From Lethocerus indicus (taxonomy: Eukaryota; Arthropoda; Insecta; Hemiptera; Belostomatidae): a stretch of DNA of 64,000 bases. A model generated the notes under the pieces. The model was not told the origin of the DNA. It saw only the letters and a list, made by a program, of their open reading frames with translations, and searched no databases. A program made the position numbers and the translations under genes. The stretch spans positions 29,771,872 through 29,835,871 of the forward strand of contig JACDQD010000004.1 of NCBI GenBank assembly GCA_019843655.1, in the 5' to 3' direction. Shown here in pieces: positions 21,916 through 36,508 of this stretch (positions are counted from its first letter, which is position 1; each line of letters opens with the position of its first letter).

Positions 21916-24900
21916 GGCGGGTTGGGTAACTCCTGATAGGTATAATAGGGAGGGCCCCAGGTAGAGGCTAGGTGTCTTGTCTAAACAGGGGCACTAATCA
22001 CCTGATCCTTGTTTCATTAACTTACAGTCATTTAGACGCCCCTCCTTCCGCCCCTTTCCCTTCTTTTTTTAATTTCGACTAATTAATATACGTTATCCTC
22101 TCTTCCTTTCCTCTTCCTTCAACGCCGCTTTATTCCTCGGTTTTCCTCGACTACTGAGTAAAAGTGAAACAGGAGAACGGTCGCATCCTTTGTCTAACAC
22201 TCCTATTACGATAGACTTGTATTTATTCGGTAAAATGACTACTGACGTGAAGATAATTTATCACTATCTCGGACCAAGGATTTTGCTACGAAAATGCGTA
22301 CTACAAATTTTAAAACACCTAATTTATACTATTAATTATCGAATGACCAATTAGTTCCTCATTTTACCGTTCTTGAAAGTTTAATGATAGTTTAAACAAC
22401 CGTCTGCTGCTTAGTGACGCTCAATTTTTTTTCTCTCCTAATTTATTCATATTCCCGCCGCTTCTGTACAGAGCGTGTAGAGCGCCGACAAATAAATTAC
22501 ATCGTCCGTAATTTGTTTTCACCCGGCGCGGTTATTATATTCAGGGCGGCTAATCGGCTGCCGATTGAAAATTGGCTTGTAAAATGTAAACCGATAAAAT
22601 TGCGATCGGTCACCGGTATAATAAGTCAAATCGCAGTCTCCTTTTAAAGGACAGGAGTGAAACGGACGATAATAAAACTCCGTGAATTTAAAAACATTTC
22701 GTAATATTAAAAAGAGAATAGTGACGTGGGATATAAACTAGAGGCTGACTTACGATGGGGCAATTATAAGGAGTTAATGGAGGGTTGGCCGCCTTCTAAA
22801 TTGCTGCCGGGATTTTATGTAAGGCTACTTTGTCCCGTAAGCCCGTCGGCTCCCTCGCCGCCAATCAAGGCCCCCTATGATTGATGGCGTCCACTTAATT
22901 GGCTACATTGCGTACTAAAAGATGAGATTTATTCGCAATAGAATCCATCTATCGTTCCTGCCTGAATTCACCTTCCCCTCTCCTTATTAATTTTTAATGG
23001 AAAATATTGGTAAATGGTTTGGTTAAATTGGCTGGACCATTTCTAAAGTGGTAAACGAATGCGAAGAAACGTCAACGTTGTGTCTACTTTCTGATCATTT
23101 GTCCCCAGTATTTTTTTAGTGAAAGTATTACTACTAGTAATGGTAGATCGGAAGCGTGACGAGCCATACGCAGCTAGTTGGGTAACCCTACCCGACCGTG
23201 ACGGTTGCTATTAGCCGAAATTGGTCCAATTTCGAAGCGGCGTAATAAAATCAGTATAATACAGCAGTTGTACATTCAAATATGACAGCTCTGACTCGCC
23301 CAACGAAACGTTCTCTATATTTTCCCCAGTAGTAACAATGAAATCTATTCAAATTGGTCACACAACAATCGGCCGCCGTATCACATGTTTCTTTCTCATG
23401 AAGCGCCGATTTAGCGTTCGTGTACTACGAATCAATTTTCGTGTCCTCTTGTATATTTACGGCCGGGAAGCGTGCAGGACACGACCTGCTCGTTCCATCG
23501 CCATTTGAGGCGATAAATTTCTTAATGTTAAAAACGTACGCGAGATATTAGGCCGGGAAGTTCTAGTTAATGACTGCAAGTCTCGTTGCGACGAAAGAGA
23601 GCGGATCCATTCCTATTTTGTTTTTCCAGCGTATTTCGTGTCGGAATAAATCATCGGTCGTAAATTTACAGTCGGCCTTAAGACGACGAGGGTTACCTCG
23701 CTTCCTTCCATTTCGGCCGTGCTGTCCACAATTTCGCTCGTGACCTAAATATAAATATAAACTAAATAATTCTAAGGGAGAACTCTTTTCCTTCGACTGA
23801 AATTTGAACATTACACCTAAAATTCCGATTTATAGTCATCATACAGCCTCAATTATTTACTGTTCCAAATTAAAACCCAATTAGAGGCAAGATGTGTAGT
23901 CCGTAATTCGATTTAAAGTAATAAATTTATCCTAAATCTAAATGATTTTTGTCACCGCTTATTCATACAATTGGTATAGGGCACAACGATTATAAACTGC
24001 GCTGTAAAATCTAAACTTGTGTTGGTTTGTATCTTCTATGTGCGTGAGTGGGGCCTTGTGTCGATAAATCAGGGGGTAAAGTGGCGAAGACAGTGGGTGG
24101 GGCGGGGGAGGGGTTGATAAAGAGGCGGAGGTCGCCAATAAACTGGGCCTAATGTATTCTCGGGGCCCTTTGAATGGCTCCGAAATACAGTGAAATATAA
24201 AAAAGGCGCCCTGTCCGCTCCACTCTAACTAATCACCCAGTGGGCAGCCGCGGCCTCTGCCCCTGCGGACCCTTCCACCGCTTTAATCATATTCGAGCCC
24301 CATTGTAACGAGCATCGACGGCTTTGTTTCTCCCGTTCGGGTTTTTGTACCCGCCCATATACCATCTATAAATTTCGATCGGGACGGAAATTTCGCTCTC
24401 TTTGTGCCCGGTGAACGCTCAGGACGCTGCTGAATTTTGCATACCCATTTAAGGATTGATTGAAAGCTTCCTCATCGGAAATCGACCGTCGTCGTGCCGA
24501 GACTACGGGGGCCCGCACCTACGGAATATTCCCCCCATCGATCTTTCTCCGCGCTAATCACTCGTTTGGCCTTTTACCATCGTCGGTACGTAGTGGGGTA
24601 TTTAGACAGTTTGGGATATCTCAATTACAGCGCTCATCTGGACACATGTACACTAACTCCTTGTTAATTCACCAACTGCTTCTAACCATGAAATGCTCCA
24701 TAAAATGCTGAATTGAAACGCGTGAGCATCCTTTAACCTTTAAACGCCATTCCATTTGTCGCATTTTCCTAAGAAATTTCATTTCAACTTACTTATTTCC
24801 GACGAACACACGTTAATAGCGCGATTGATATCTTGGCAAACACCATTCCGAATTTACTCCAATTACCGAGTTATTAAATCGTAATTGGGAGTTATTTGAG

Positions 24901-25162
24901 GGCCGCGTGGTAAAAGAGAAAGGGTGGAGGGGCACAGTGGGGGACTCCAATAAAAGTGTACCGGCGGCGTGGAAGCCCGCCGCTATCCTCCGCGCATTAA
25001 TATCCTTGATTAATTGTCTAGTAAACAATGGCGCCAGATTACATCTGAGCCGTGCCCTCGGTCCTCTGAATTAATACTGAACTCCCTAACAAATATATTA
25101 CAAGGAGCGAGTGGGGCAGAGATAGAGCCGGAGTAAGAGAGCCGGAGGAGAACGGTACCTAA

Positions 25163-25165
<3 letters not shown>

Positions 25166-25194
<29 letters not shown>
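25166..25194. repeat. (CT)n microsatellite
   Basis: CT run followed by about 200 bp of pyrimidine-rich DNA reaching 25430. Confidence 0.9.
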
Positions 25195-25197
<3 letters not shown>

Positions 25198-26795
25198 GCT
25201 CTTTCATTTCTCTATCCCTATCTCTTTTCCTCTCTTGAAATTCTCCTACTATCCTTCCCTCTCTCTTTCTCTCTCACTCCTGGCGGGACAACTTATGACA
25301 AATGATGAAGGCGTTCCTGATTAATATCTGGTCCCTGATTATGTTGTCTTTCCTCTCCATCTCTCTCGCTCTCGTTCCCTCCCCCCTCATCCCCTCTCCC
25401 AGTCCTCGGTTTTCTCTTTCTGTCTCACCGTTCGGCGTTTGTTAATGTAGACGTTTTGTTTATTTATCGTACTCGGCATCGATGATAATGTAACATCCAT
25501 AAAGCAGTCGGTCCTGTTACACGAGCCGCTCTCCTCTACCGGCCACCGCTCTCCTCCCTCTCCCGCCCTCCTAATGACTGCCGAGATGCCCGCCGCCTCA
25601 GCATTATAATTGAACTCCCGGGTCGTTAATTACTTCTGTTATACATTCACGACTCCAACAAGAAGTAATGAGACTTTGAAAGTGGAAGGAAAAAACTGAA
25701 CCGCCCGGACGAGTCCGGTCGTCCCTCTTCAGACGTCCGCCTAATGGTTCTATGGCCTTAATCGAATAATATTTCGTTTATCTACTGCCGTACATTGTAT
25801 CCAACGTTGTCAATATCGCGAAAAAGAAACGAGACACCAGACGCGACTAATTATTTACGTGAGAATCACTTTTTAAGAATTTATGTATAATAAAGTATAT
25901 TTTTATTTCCGAATATTATAAATAAATAATACGATATCTAGAAGTTGTTAAACCGTGTTGTATCAATTATAGATTAAAACGTCCGAGAACATATAATTCT
26001 ATAGATGGGTGAGACTATTCCGGAAATTAGGACTTCACAAGTAGCCACATCGAAAACTGTCCCATCGGGAGTTCATGGAAGGTGGTCCACTGAGGGAACT
26101 CTCATGGCGTGAATGAAGCGTGTCCAACAGCAATAGATAGGATAGTCGGAGTCGGAGTTTTCCCAGTGGACCGTCCGGGTTTTCCCATGTAAATCATCTT
26201 GTCACCTGCACCTACCAGTATCTAGGAAAGGACTTTCACACCTGACTCTACTGCCGTGAATATTTACACATAAAAGGCTGGGGGATATTTTTCGGACCAT
26301 ATAACCTTTTGTCGTCTCTCTGCAGGCCGTCTTAAATTGATCGTCTACCGAGGCACAATGTCTGGGGGTTTTTTTTTGCCCCAAAGATGCCCCTCCACCT
26401 GTGCCGCGATTGTCAACCACCATTCCACTCCTGAATTAACGGCCCCGACTCGGGGCCCCCATCCATTCATTGAGAATAATAACGGAGGAATAAATTTATA
26501 CAAGGAATAATTAATTTTAAACGTTCCCTAGCCCTTCCATTGTGGCCACCCCCTATTCAGAGAGATCGTTCATTTTTATCCGTCTATAAATTGTAGTGAA
26601 ACCAATTTTTATAACCCTATATGGTGTCACTTAGATGTTATTCAGGAAAAAGGTTAACAATTTTACTGATGCCAACCAAGCAGGAGAATAAACTATAATA
26701 AAAACCCATTACATAAAACCAAAATTCGTAACTTATGCGATTTTCTGTCTCCAATCATCTATTTGAAAATAAATTTGGATGGTTTCGCTTTTGTC

Positions 26796-26845
26796 AGAAC
26801 CTTTTCTTCAATGATATGTTATCATATCATTGAAGAAAAAGTTCT
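26796..26845. repeat. Hairpin with 23-bp arms and 4-nt loop
   Basis: Arms 26796-26818 and 26823-26845 pair at 22 of 23 positions around the loop TTAT. An 18-bp perfect palindrome (TATACAACATGTTGTATA) follows at 26903-26920. The loop is too short for a normal microRNA precursor. It could form a cruciform or be the remnant of a foldback element. Confidence 0.85.
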
Positions 26846-27162
26846 TATTACACCGAAAAAGAAAAGGTGAAACAGTTGAAACACTACTTACAGGTTCTTG
26901 TTTATACAACATGTTGTATATACCGGTGTACACGCACTTAAAGTGGGTAAAAAAAGCCAAGAAGGCAACTGAAAAGAATAGTTAATGCGACAGAACATTA
27001 TGAGGCTGTATCGGATTCTTGTTTGCCTTGTAATGTTTCTCTGTACACAACAATCGACAACTAGGCTTATGTCGCGGAGGCTTGAATTTCACGGTAGGCG
27101 TTTTCATAATCGAAGTTGAAACTGTAGGAAGGCCGCGAAGCCCTAAACCACAACATATTCCC

Positions 27163-27193
27163 GGTGGGGGGTGGCTGGGGGTGCGGGGGGGTG
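27163..27193 (+). repeat. G-rich tract, quadruplex-prone
   Basis: Several runs of four or more G separated by one to four bases, enough for an intramolecular G-quadruplex on the plus strand. Confidence 0.6.
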
Positions 27194-30100
27194 GAACGGT
27201 GACGATGTTCAGGAGTCGTAAAGTTCTGGTTTCTCGGGTAACAGGTACTCTTGGCGGTGTTGAAAGGCCCGGTACCTGAGCTCAGCCGCACTTATGTTGA
27301 AATACATTAACGGGAACCCGGGGGCCCGCCTACAAATTGTGACCCTCAAAAGCATGGGGGGGGGCTGGAGGGGGCGCCCCTTTATTTGTCCAATAGCCTT
27401 ACTTAATTTACGACTTTTTTCCTTCTCCTCCTCCTCCTCCCCCTCACCGCGCCTCTTCTGTCTCTGTATTCCTTTTTTTTCGAAATCGTTTTTCCGCCAA
27501 CGATTAGTAGGGCGCATCGACACGAAACAGCCTACCCGAGCCGGCCCGCAGTTGTTATCGCTGTAATAAATTTTTGGGTCCAACAGTTTCTTAAATTAGA
27601 AAAAAGAAAAAAGGGAGCCGACCGCTCGGTAAAAGGCCGGCTTATTAAACCGTGGTAATTGATTCCACCGCCTTGGGATTAGTCGGCGCACCGGGATATC
27701 TCGTTATTTCGGGTGTAAAATCTAATTCCAAATAATAATTATAGAATAAAAAACTTACAAAATTATTTCGTCGTAATCTTCTCAGGTTAGGTTTCATATC
27801 TGGTACGCTGTCGTGATCGCTTCGAGGGGATAAGGACATAATAATTTTTTATATTCCGCTTCTGTATTAAATATACAGTTATTACGATATTTTTTTCTTT
27901 GCATGTTAATTTAATTCGGAGCCTTATTATTCACCGCCTGTATATAATGAAGTTTGAAGCGACACATAAGATTTATTTTCTTGTTTCGACTACTAAAAAA
28001 TGGTAATAGATCTACTAAAGTTTAGGCTGGACTGGTTTAATTACGTATAATATGAACAGAAAAACTCGAAGAGGTAAATTTAAATCGTTTACTGTACTAG
28101 TACAATAATTTGAAATGCTTTTCAATACACGGTAGCTCCAATATGAATTGTCTTTTAATTCAAAATGACGGTTGGATAGGCGGCTGGGGATGTTTGGAAT
28201 ATTAATTGAAATATCAGTTCTAAATGACGGAGAAAATCAGAAACCGGTAATAATTATTTGGCAGGGTGTAATATCTCGTCAAGATCGCCAGGATCGAGCA
28301 ATTATTCAAGGTCTGGCCGACCATTGGCGGTAACGCGGTGGAATTTCAGTTCGGCGCATTTGTCAAAATAATTAAAACCTATCGCCGAATAGAAATTAGC
28401 ATCGGTATTCGCTAAATCAATAAGGAAATCGCCAAGTGTTGTCAACATTCAGAAACGCGGGAATGATTTACAACCGGCTGCAGCCCGTATCGATATAACG
28501 AAATGGCTCCAGTTTGAGATATCTTCAAACGTTCCGAACCGGTAAGCAACGATCTATCTTGTCCCCGGGACAGAGCCACCATTTGTCAGACTGGGACGTG
28601 GAAGTGAGCCGTCGGTGTGGAGCCGGAGGCGGTACCGGGAGTTGCGTGTCCGGGTCCCACTGACCGGTGACCCCCAGCCTACACGTAGAAACCGCCCGAT
28701 TAAAGGGGCAATCGCCCCCCCCCCCTGCGACGTTAGCAAATTTACATGGGGTGACTGGTTAAAGAGGCCATCGAGGGTAATGAGTAATAAAGGCGAGTGC
28801 CGCTTTCACAGTAACGACATCTACCTGTTAATGACAGGCTACGATGACTTGTTGGCGCTATCAGGCTTCAAGTGAATACACAGTTCATCTGTCCCACCAA
28901 CGAACGGTATGTCTAGACCTAAAATTCACTGTCGACTAAATTAACTTAAATACGTACTTGTGTATAAGGTACGGCTCAGTAGAGGTCCTAACAGCTGTGG
29001 TAACTTGTGCGCAGTTCAATTCTGTATGATTATCACTCATAAATTTGTGACTTTTAATCGTCTCAAGATCACGCGTTTGAACAAAATTATCGATTACCGG
29101 TTTGTGCACTATTAATGTTTAGTTTTATATTTTAGTGTGCAATTCTTTTGAATCTAGTGTGCGGTTGATGCAAATCGACAGGAAGACTGATAGGAACAGC
29201 AGAATGGATGGTTTTACTTCTGGTTAGCCTCTTCCGGCTTTCACGAAACCGCTTTATTAATAAAGGCGTATATAAAATTCATTAAAATCAACACGGGAAT
29301 AGCACGCCACTTAGCCATCAAATAGTTCTAAAACACCGAACAATTAGCGTGGACTAGATTAATTCGTTACGCGTTACGGTTTGTAAAATTACAACGTTGT
29401 CAAGTTGATTTGGTAGTCAAGTTTCCCCGACCTCAACATCCTTTCGGTAGCTCGTTTATCAACTTCATTTGCAATTTAATGAAATAACTTAATTTTGTAT
29501 AATTTTTTAAAACGCGTAACTGGGCGAAGGGCGTACTTTATGTTACAGGCTCCTTCCTTTGACTATCTCTCAAACAAATTCAAAATCTCTCTCTCTCCCT
29601 ATATTCTCACAATATTCCAGGAGTTAACTATGTATATTTATCAATTTTATTAGCCATATTATATTTCCCATTAAGTTAAAATAACGTATCATATATAATA
29701 ACTCATGGAGAAAAAACGGGGACAATATTGATTATACGAATTCCTTTAGTAAAATATAAGGGAAATTACAGTGATTACATCATTGGAAATATTCCCACGA
29801 ATGTCTTTGTCCTGTTGCAAGTGGGTTCAGGTAAAGTTGTAATTCCCGTATTAGATGTAATTGCAGGTTGCCAGTTGAAACTCTCATTGCAATAAAATAA
29901 AACACCAGCCGAACACTATAATTAGAATGTTCTAAATGGTTATCACCGCACGGGAAAATTAGTTTTTACAGAATAATTTGAAAGTTAAATTAAAATTTAA
30001 ATTAACTCTTTGTTCGTGTTAAAATTGAGTCAATTAACAAACAATTTCATTCTCAAAGAATAAATCTATTATCCCGATAATTATTTTAAATTTTATTGCA

Positions 30101-31620
30101 CGCTTTATATCTGTTTATCGGTCATCAAACTCACTATATCTGGTTAATTCATAAAAAGGCTTAAAGTTGAATCAATTTCTTTCTCTCCTCGAGCCATCAT
30201 TTCATTTCTCTTCATTTATTGAATATGTTATTTCTGTAACCTTGAGCATTAAAACCTTTTTTTTATAGTGAGAGACGTTCTCAAGCAGAGGTATTTATAT
30301 TAATTTTCTGCTTTCTTTTATTATTTATATCTATTTATGCTCTAGAGGAACCGAATAGAACAGTAAAATGGAACATTCGTGTTGATAATATCGTAGAATT
30401 CTGACATACGGGGATGACGACATCGCATTCCTTGTCCACTCCCGTTTCATTACCTTCAATTAATTTGAAAACAGCGTTTAACACCAGTTTCTACACCGAA
30501 CGGGCGGAATAAGTCCTATAGGAATTCCCGAGAAGTTGGATTAGATTTGCATACTGCTGAGTTTACGCCTGCGTGCAGTTTTCTATGTTCGGGATCGCAA
30601 TTAATCCCACTATACATCGGCTCTCTCACCGGCCCAACTACTAATAAGTCGGACAAGCGGTCGGCGCCCGAACAGCACATTAATGAGACGAACCAACGCC
30701 CACTTGAGATTAATTGCTTTGGCAAATCCTCCGGCATTTTTGTTCTCCTTTTTACATTTTGCAGATCCCGACGGAATAGCAGGTGCGGCTGAGTAAAGGT
30801 ACCTTATGGCGTGGCAAACAGATAAATTGTTACTGAAATGTGATCTGTTCTAACTGGTGCTGAAAGGCCCCTGTGTAAACTTGTATCTACATGCAACAAG
30901 GACTGCGAACAAGGTGGAATACTTGGACGAAAGCTCGACACGAAACCTAGTGCCAGAGCGACAGAAACTGAAGGCCGGAAGGAAACGTATTACGGAGAAT
31001 ATTAAATGAATTCTATATGATATAATTAAATACACATGTATGTATATACAATGATATTAAACAGCGAACATAATATGTAGAGAAAAATATGCAGCCTGTT
31101 GGAAGAACAACAAATAGAAATGGTTGAAAACATAGTATGGTTTTAGATACGGCTCGTTCTTCGAATATCCTGTCTTATACCCTATAATTATTGTAAATGC
31201 GGGGTTGGAAAATGCAAAATAAGGGCTGTCCGGGCGGAGGTAGCTCCGGTAAGGGGGCTGGCTGACCACGGGGGGTGGAAGCTCGTAACGGAGGGTGGTT
31301 GGACCTCTTTAATTTGGCGTCGGCTCATGAGCGTAGATCAGTTCAGAGGGTCGGTAATGAGCGGGTCCCGGGCCTCCCTCTAGCCCGTGTTCAACCTCTA
31401 TCCCGTTTATTGCCCCGCTTTTTTCCCCGCCGCCCGCCCCTGCTTAGCCCTTTGGGGGGCCACCACCACCATAAAGTGTGAGCTCGCTCTCTCGCCAAAC
31501 CCGTATACTATACGTCCCATCCAACGTTTTTATCGCTAGGAAATAATAGGTTTTGATTTTTTCTAAATACGTTCTCGCCCAATAGCCGGGGCCCAGAAAC
31601 GTTTCGGAGGGGTGATGGAG

Positions 31621-31651
31621 AGGCGGCGGGGGGCGGGGGGCGGGGGGCGGC
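31621..31651 (+). repeat. GGGGGGC repeat, quadruplex-prone
   Basis: Three G6 runs separated by single C residues, flanked by GGCGG. The minus strand of the surrounding 100 bp is proline-codon rich only because of this. Confidence 0.75.
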
Positions 31652-34600
31652 GGCTTCGAGTCGTAAAGACCCCGGGCCCACGGTAGATGCTCTCCACGGA
31701 TAAAATTCGGGGCCGGCATTAATTAGCGGGGACTTTAATTATGACTTAATCTCAAATATTCCTAACCCCTGCCCTTCCTCCTTCCACCTCCTCCCCCCCC
31801 CCACCATCACCAACAGCCGGTCGGTTTATTGGGCTACCTTTTTAATTCCGAAATCTCGTGTCGTAACTTGGGGCCACGTCCGACGTTGGGGCCTCCTCCT
31901 CCTCCTCCCGAGGAGAAATTAAATTAGTTTCAAATTTTATTTATTCCGCCGGTTCCTACCGGCGTTTTATGTACAAGAAAATATACACATTCGTGGTGGG
32001 ATAGATGAGCCGTCCCTGTACCGGTACTAATAACATTTAATTATATCTGTGTGTCAAATTCGTGTGTTTGCAATGGTGTTTATAAAATTGTTAAATTGCT
32101 ATAATATGATAAACTACATTATCTTGATTTGCTTACGAGTTCCTAATTAAGATTATTACAATTAATCAGCGAGTTCATTAATCGCAATATTAAAAATGTA
32201 ATCAAATATTACCGTCGTATTGAGCAGTAACAACATGGCGGTTTTAAAAGATTGAACTATTAAAAAAAATGAGATTACTCCTCATTTTCAGAATAATGAT
32301 GATTCCGTCGCATAAATCAGTAGAAACCGATGCAATTTAGTCCAAGGCGACTGTTGGCCTGCTCGCTATTAATTGACAAACAGGTTGATGAATTAGCCAC
32401 GGTACAGTCCGCACCAATAACACGGCTCGCACACAATTTCTTCCTCATGCGGAGGAGCTCTCGTTTCAATCTCAGCCATTAAGAAGGAAATTAAACTTAT
32501 CCCCCAGTTGTGACAATCACGAAATTTTCCGAATTCTCTTAATTATTGGGAACCCTCGCCCCCAATCTCTATATGGTAGATAACAAGATTTGTGAATGTG
32601 TTTCGACACTTTAGTGGATTCACTATCACCTCCTACCATTTTGGCATTTTTCCAAAATCTTAATACCGTGCACCAGAATCGTGCAGAAAAACAGTAAATT
32701 GTCATCTCGTAGTGAAGTGTAAATAAATATGTATATATAATATATGTAATAGAACAACTTCCTTTACTATTTAAATGGGAATTCAATTGATCAGGTTTCT
32801 TTACTGCTTGCAACGTATTGATGAAATCCTCTCATGCTCAGGGTAAATATAACTTATTTATGGTCTCAAAAAAAATACAATTTTCAGGACTTGAGTGAGT
32901 ACGTTGAATAATTCCTACCGTCTAACACGTTCAATAACATAAGCAAAACCAATGATACTTCAAACACCCGCTGGAACTCCAATCAAATAAACTTTTACCT
33001 TTGTTGAGGTTGTTTAAATTTTAGTCTTATTAAGTAAACTAGAGTAAAATGATCAATTTCTGTTGTAGCCTACTGACCGTCTTAAGTGATGGCTCTACTT
33101 TTCAGTTGTTCCCGGGCGATATCAAAGCGTTTCCTTGGGCGGCCGCCGCTGCCGCCACCGCCCAGCGACAATTATAAGATACTCAGAAATGCTTTCAAGA
33201 CGTCAGCGTGGCCGGCCTCGCTATCGGGCTGGCCGGGGGCATTCGTATGCAAAGCGGGCGGAGGACGATGATTTTCACTGTGGAAACATTTCCGCAGAGT
33301 CGTTGACCGCTGTCGGTGGACTCCCAACATGGTAACCCCGCCCCCCTTCCCGTCGTACCGAATCAAGGATCCATCTTCTGGGATTATCTCTACACACGCT
33401 CCGACGGGCCCCACAAACTTCCAAACTGTTATAGTTCTCCCATTTTCGAGAGTGTGGGTCGACAACTCGGCCGACTATTTTTCCCCCACGGGGAGATTTC
33501 CATAAGAGATTGGAAAGGCCCTTCGCGCTCTTCCTTCCTCTTTCCTACCGGGGCCCGGCGGTGAGGAATATTTCTTAATAATTTTCGTCTTCCCACACTT
33601 ACCAAGAACGGTTTCGTAATTTGTGCCGCTCCAACCATCGACACGTGTCCACCGGTTGCGAAACCCCTCCTTCCTCCCTCCATCCTCCCTCACTCCACGC
33701 CCCGGCTCGGCGTTGACATGATTTACCCGCGGGGATTAGATAGCAGACAGGCCGTACAAATAAATGAGGCGCGTTTTATTAAATTCCCGCCGATTAAGGA
33801 AGCCGACTGTTACGGGTATTGGAGGTCGCACATGGCAAAGTGGATGTAATTCATTCCGATAAAATTATTTTTGCCTCCCACTATATCCGATTAAATACTC
33901 TAGCTCATCTAATTTTATTGCGAGTAGAAATTAGATGTATTCGTGTACACCAAATTGTGTATATCTATTTACGTGTTTCACTCGACGAAAGTTAGGGGGA
34001 ACGGTAGCAGCTACGAAATAATAACCATTACCTTATCCAGAAGTCGTAGAAGCCGCTTATATGGAAGATGCTCTATACGATGAATAAATTGAAATTGGGT
34101 TAATTCGTTGTACTTTCGACCAGTGGGGTCCAACAATTCCATGGTCTCAGCTCGTATTTACCCTACATACCTGTCTAACTTTGGTTTAATTATAAAATAC
34201 AAAGATTGTACGAGTAATTTTGTTCCAAACACTCTCTGATCGCCGAGAAATACTTGCAAAGTTAATTTTGTTTTAATATATACGAAATTGAATGTATAAG
34301 ACAGTTTAAGAGGACAGGAAATATCCTAAAAGGAGCATAGGTTATAAATACACTGAGAGACTTCCCTACATTATTTTGTAGATTGGAGTATCTTTTAAAC
34401 GGACGGTTTAGAATATAATTTTTAAAATTTCTGCGGGTTTTAATACACAACATGGTTGTTAACTTTTATTGTTAAGGAGAGGTCGTTGACGGTTTATTCT
34501 GAGCGCCAACAAAAAAACTGCGAATATATACGGAGGGAGGGAAGCACAGGGGGATAAGGCTAACGAATAAAGGGAGGAGTGGCGTGTGTAATCTGCTCGA

Positions 34601-36486
34601 GCGGCCGGCGCCTAAATCAAAGGGCGCCGGCCCCCTCACCCCGTCTCCTATTTAAAGGCCCGGTTTTTACAGGTGGAACTCGACCCCCGGCAGTCCTCGA
34701 ATTTTTTTTGGGGTCGAAAAAACATATTTTCCGAGTAGGAGCGATACCGGAGGGGACATGTTTATGCCCCGGGTGATACTAGAGGACGCTCTGGGAAGCG
34801 CGAAATATGACTCGCTTTATCAAGACAGCCTTCCCTCTCGCGTAATAAAAGGGTGTCGAGCACCGCGTTAAAATATTTGTTCCAGAGACGTATTCGAGCG
34901 TAAATCAAGTCTAATCTGGGTGATGGTTGATGGTGGAAGGGGAGTGTCGAGGCCTAGGGCCGACCCATCTGGACACTCCTCGCCCTTCGGATAATCGCCA
35001 TTTTTTTGCACTCATTCCGAAGGGCGGCGACGTCCTCGCGATTTATGCCCGACCCCTTTTTTAAAACCTCAATCTTTCCATCCGAAATACATTCGGGCGA
35101 CAATTTTGTACATTTCGAAATGCGAAATTTCTAGGAACGTTTGCGCTTACCATGACTTATTAGAATGGGCCGGACGTTTTAGAACCGTGTTTTTTTAACG
35201 AATAACACATGAGGGTTCTAAAAATGTTACAATTAGGCGTTGTACCTTATAAGAAGGCCTACTTCTCACTTTTCCAATATTTTAATCAATAATGGCAATA
35301 TTCTACCCTCCAGTGGACACTTTCGGGATTTGAAACTGTTTAAGTAGTAAGTAATTTGACGGTCAGGTGCTCTAGTAACTACAAATGACTATTATTTGGA
35401 GTATATATTTTATTATTCTATCTGCTGTATTATTCCGTATCAGCATAAAAGATGTCGTAGGTGGGATGTTATCGTCGACCGTTGAGTTTTTATATATAAC
35501 CGAGTAAACACCCACTCGGAGGAGAAATCTGGTCGGCGATGAGGGTCTAATATCGCCGGTGCCAGGTGCAGAAGTGTGGAGCCGAAACCCGATTCTTGTC
35601 ATCGGATAACTTTCCCTAATCTACGAGTCCGCCAAATCGAGATAAAGAGCGGTTAATGGCCGGGGCCTAATTAAATGCCCACCCTCTGTCCGTCGTGTTT
35701 ACAGGGGCCCCGAAAACGAACGCCGGTCGTTTAATGGGTGGTGGGAAGAATGCGAGTGATGTAAAACAATGAAAGCGCGCTAAAGGGCCCGAGCTAGGGC
35801 CGGTTATACAGCTCGGTGGGCTTTTCTCGAAAGACGATCGGATCCGACGTCATTAGGGGAGCCGGATGACGGAGCAAGGGAACGCGGACAAAGGACACGC
35901 GCTTTATCCAATTACCGATATTCCCTCCAGTTAAAATGGGGGCCTCGAATAAAAAGTACCGCCGAATAAATTGATCCGATCCGATTGGGTTCGAAAATTC
36001 CTTTTTGTGCCGCGGTAGATAACGATAAAGGTTTTGTTTTGTGGGGCGGGGCCGCCAGAGCCGGGGCCATCTTTTTTCCTCCCCTAATTGGTCCTTATCC
36101 GCTCAAAACTTTTAGATAACGAAATATTCCCCACCGTTATTGTTAAGCGGCTAGAATTATGCGAGACAGAGCTGCCGGTTTTAATGTTCGAATAGCTTAA
36201 ACGATTGTTTTCCCCCGTCCACCCTTAAGGCTCTGAAAGACCTTTTTTAATTAAGCGATTACCCTATCTTTCTGGAGATTAAATCGAGGAACCGCCTAAT
36301 CGCGCAGACGGGGGTTTCAATGTCAACACGGCTGTTGGACCCCCTTACTCTGCCTTTAAATTATCTTTGCCTGCCCCTGTAAACTCTACAATTATTATTC
36401 GTAACTTAATATCCCTAGGAGTTGACATTTCTAGTCTATAGAAAATTATATATTTCAATTATACCGTTTAAAAAGGACCATCTGTC

Positions 36487-36508
36487 GCCAATTTGAATTT
36501 TTGGCTCC
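36487..36508. promoter_or_regulatory. Repeated 22-bp dyad motif, copy 1
   Basis: A 22-bp sequence starting GCCAATTTGAATTTTTGGC recurs with one mismatch at 47440-47461. Its outer bases (GCCAA and TTGGC) form a dyad. It lies in unique DNA without transposon hallmarks. A shared CATCTG lies shortly upstream of both copies. Confidence 0.35.

Larger units (their letters stand above)
18020..25160. other. Gene-free mosaic DNA, possible regulatory landscape
   Basis: No transposon or gene recognised. AT-rich stretches with repeated TTAATTAA and TAAT cores (e.g. 20237, 20444) alternate with GC-rich patches containing GGGCCC (20158, 20879, 21847, 21952, 24163, 24508). A purine tract lies at 18496-18543. 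The longest frame (21317-21808, 163 codons) runs into a G13 tract and has no recognised domain. The enhancer interpretation is inference from texture only. Confidence 0.35.
25200..36480. other. Gene-free mosaic DNA
   Basis: No gene recognised. Includes the hairpin at 26796-26845, G-rich tracts at 27163-27193 and 31621-31651, and GC islands at about 27.1-27.4, 28.5-28.8, 31.2-31.9, 33.1-33.7 and 34.5-36.1 kb. Between the islands the DNA is AT-rich. Frames through the GC islands overlap on both strands and resemble no protein I know. Confidence 0.35.

Noticed and set aside
26796..26845. Hairpin as a microRNA gene
   Set aside because: A 4-nt loop with 23-bp arms is too short for usual Drosha/Dicer processing, and no known microRNA seed was recognised.
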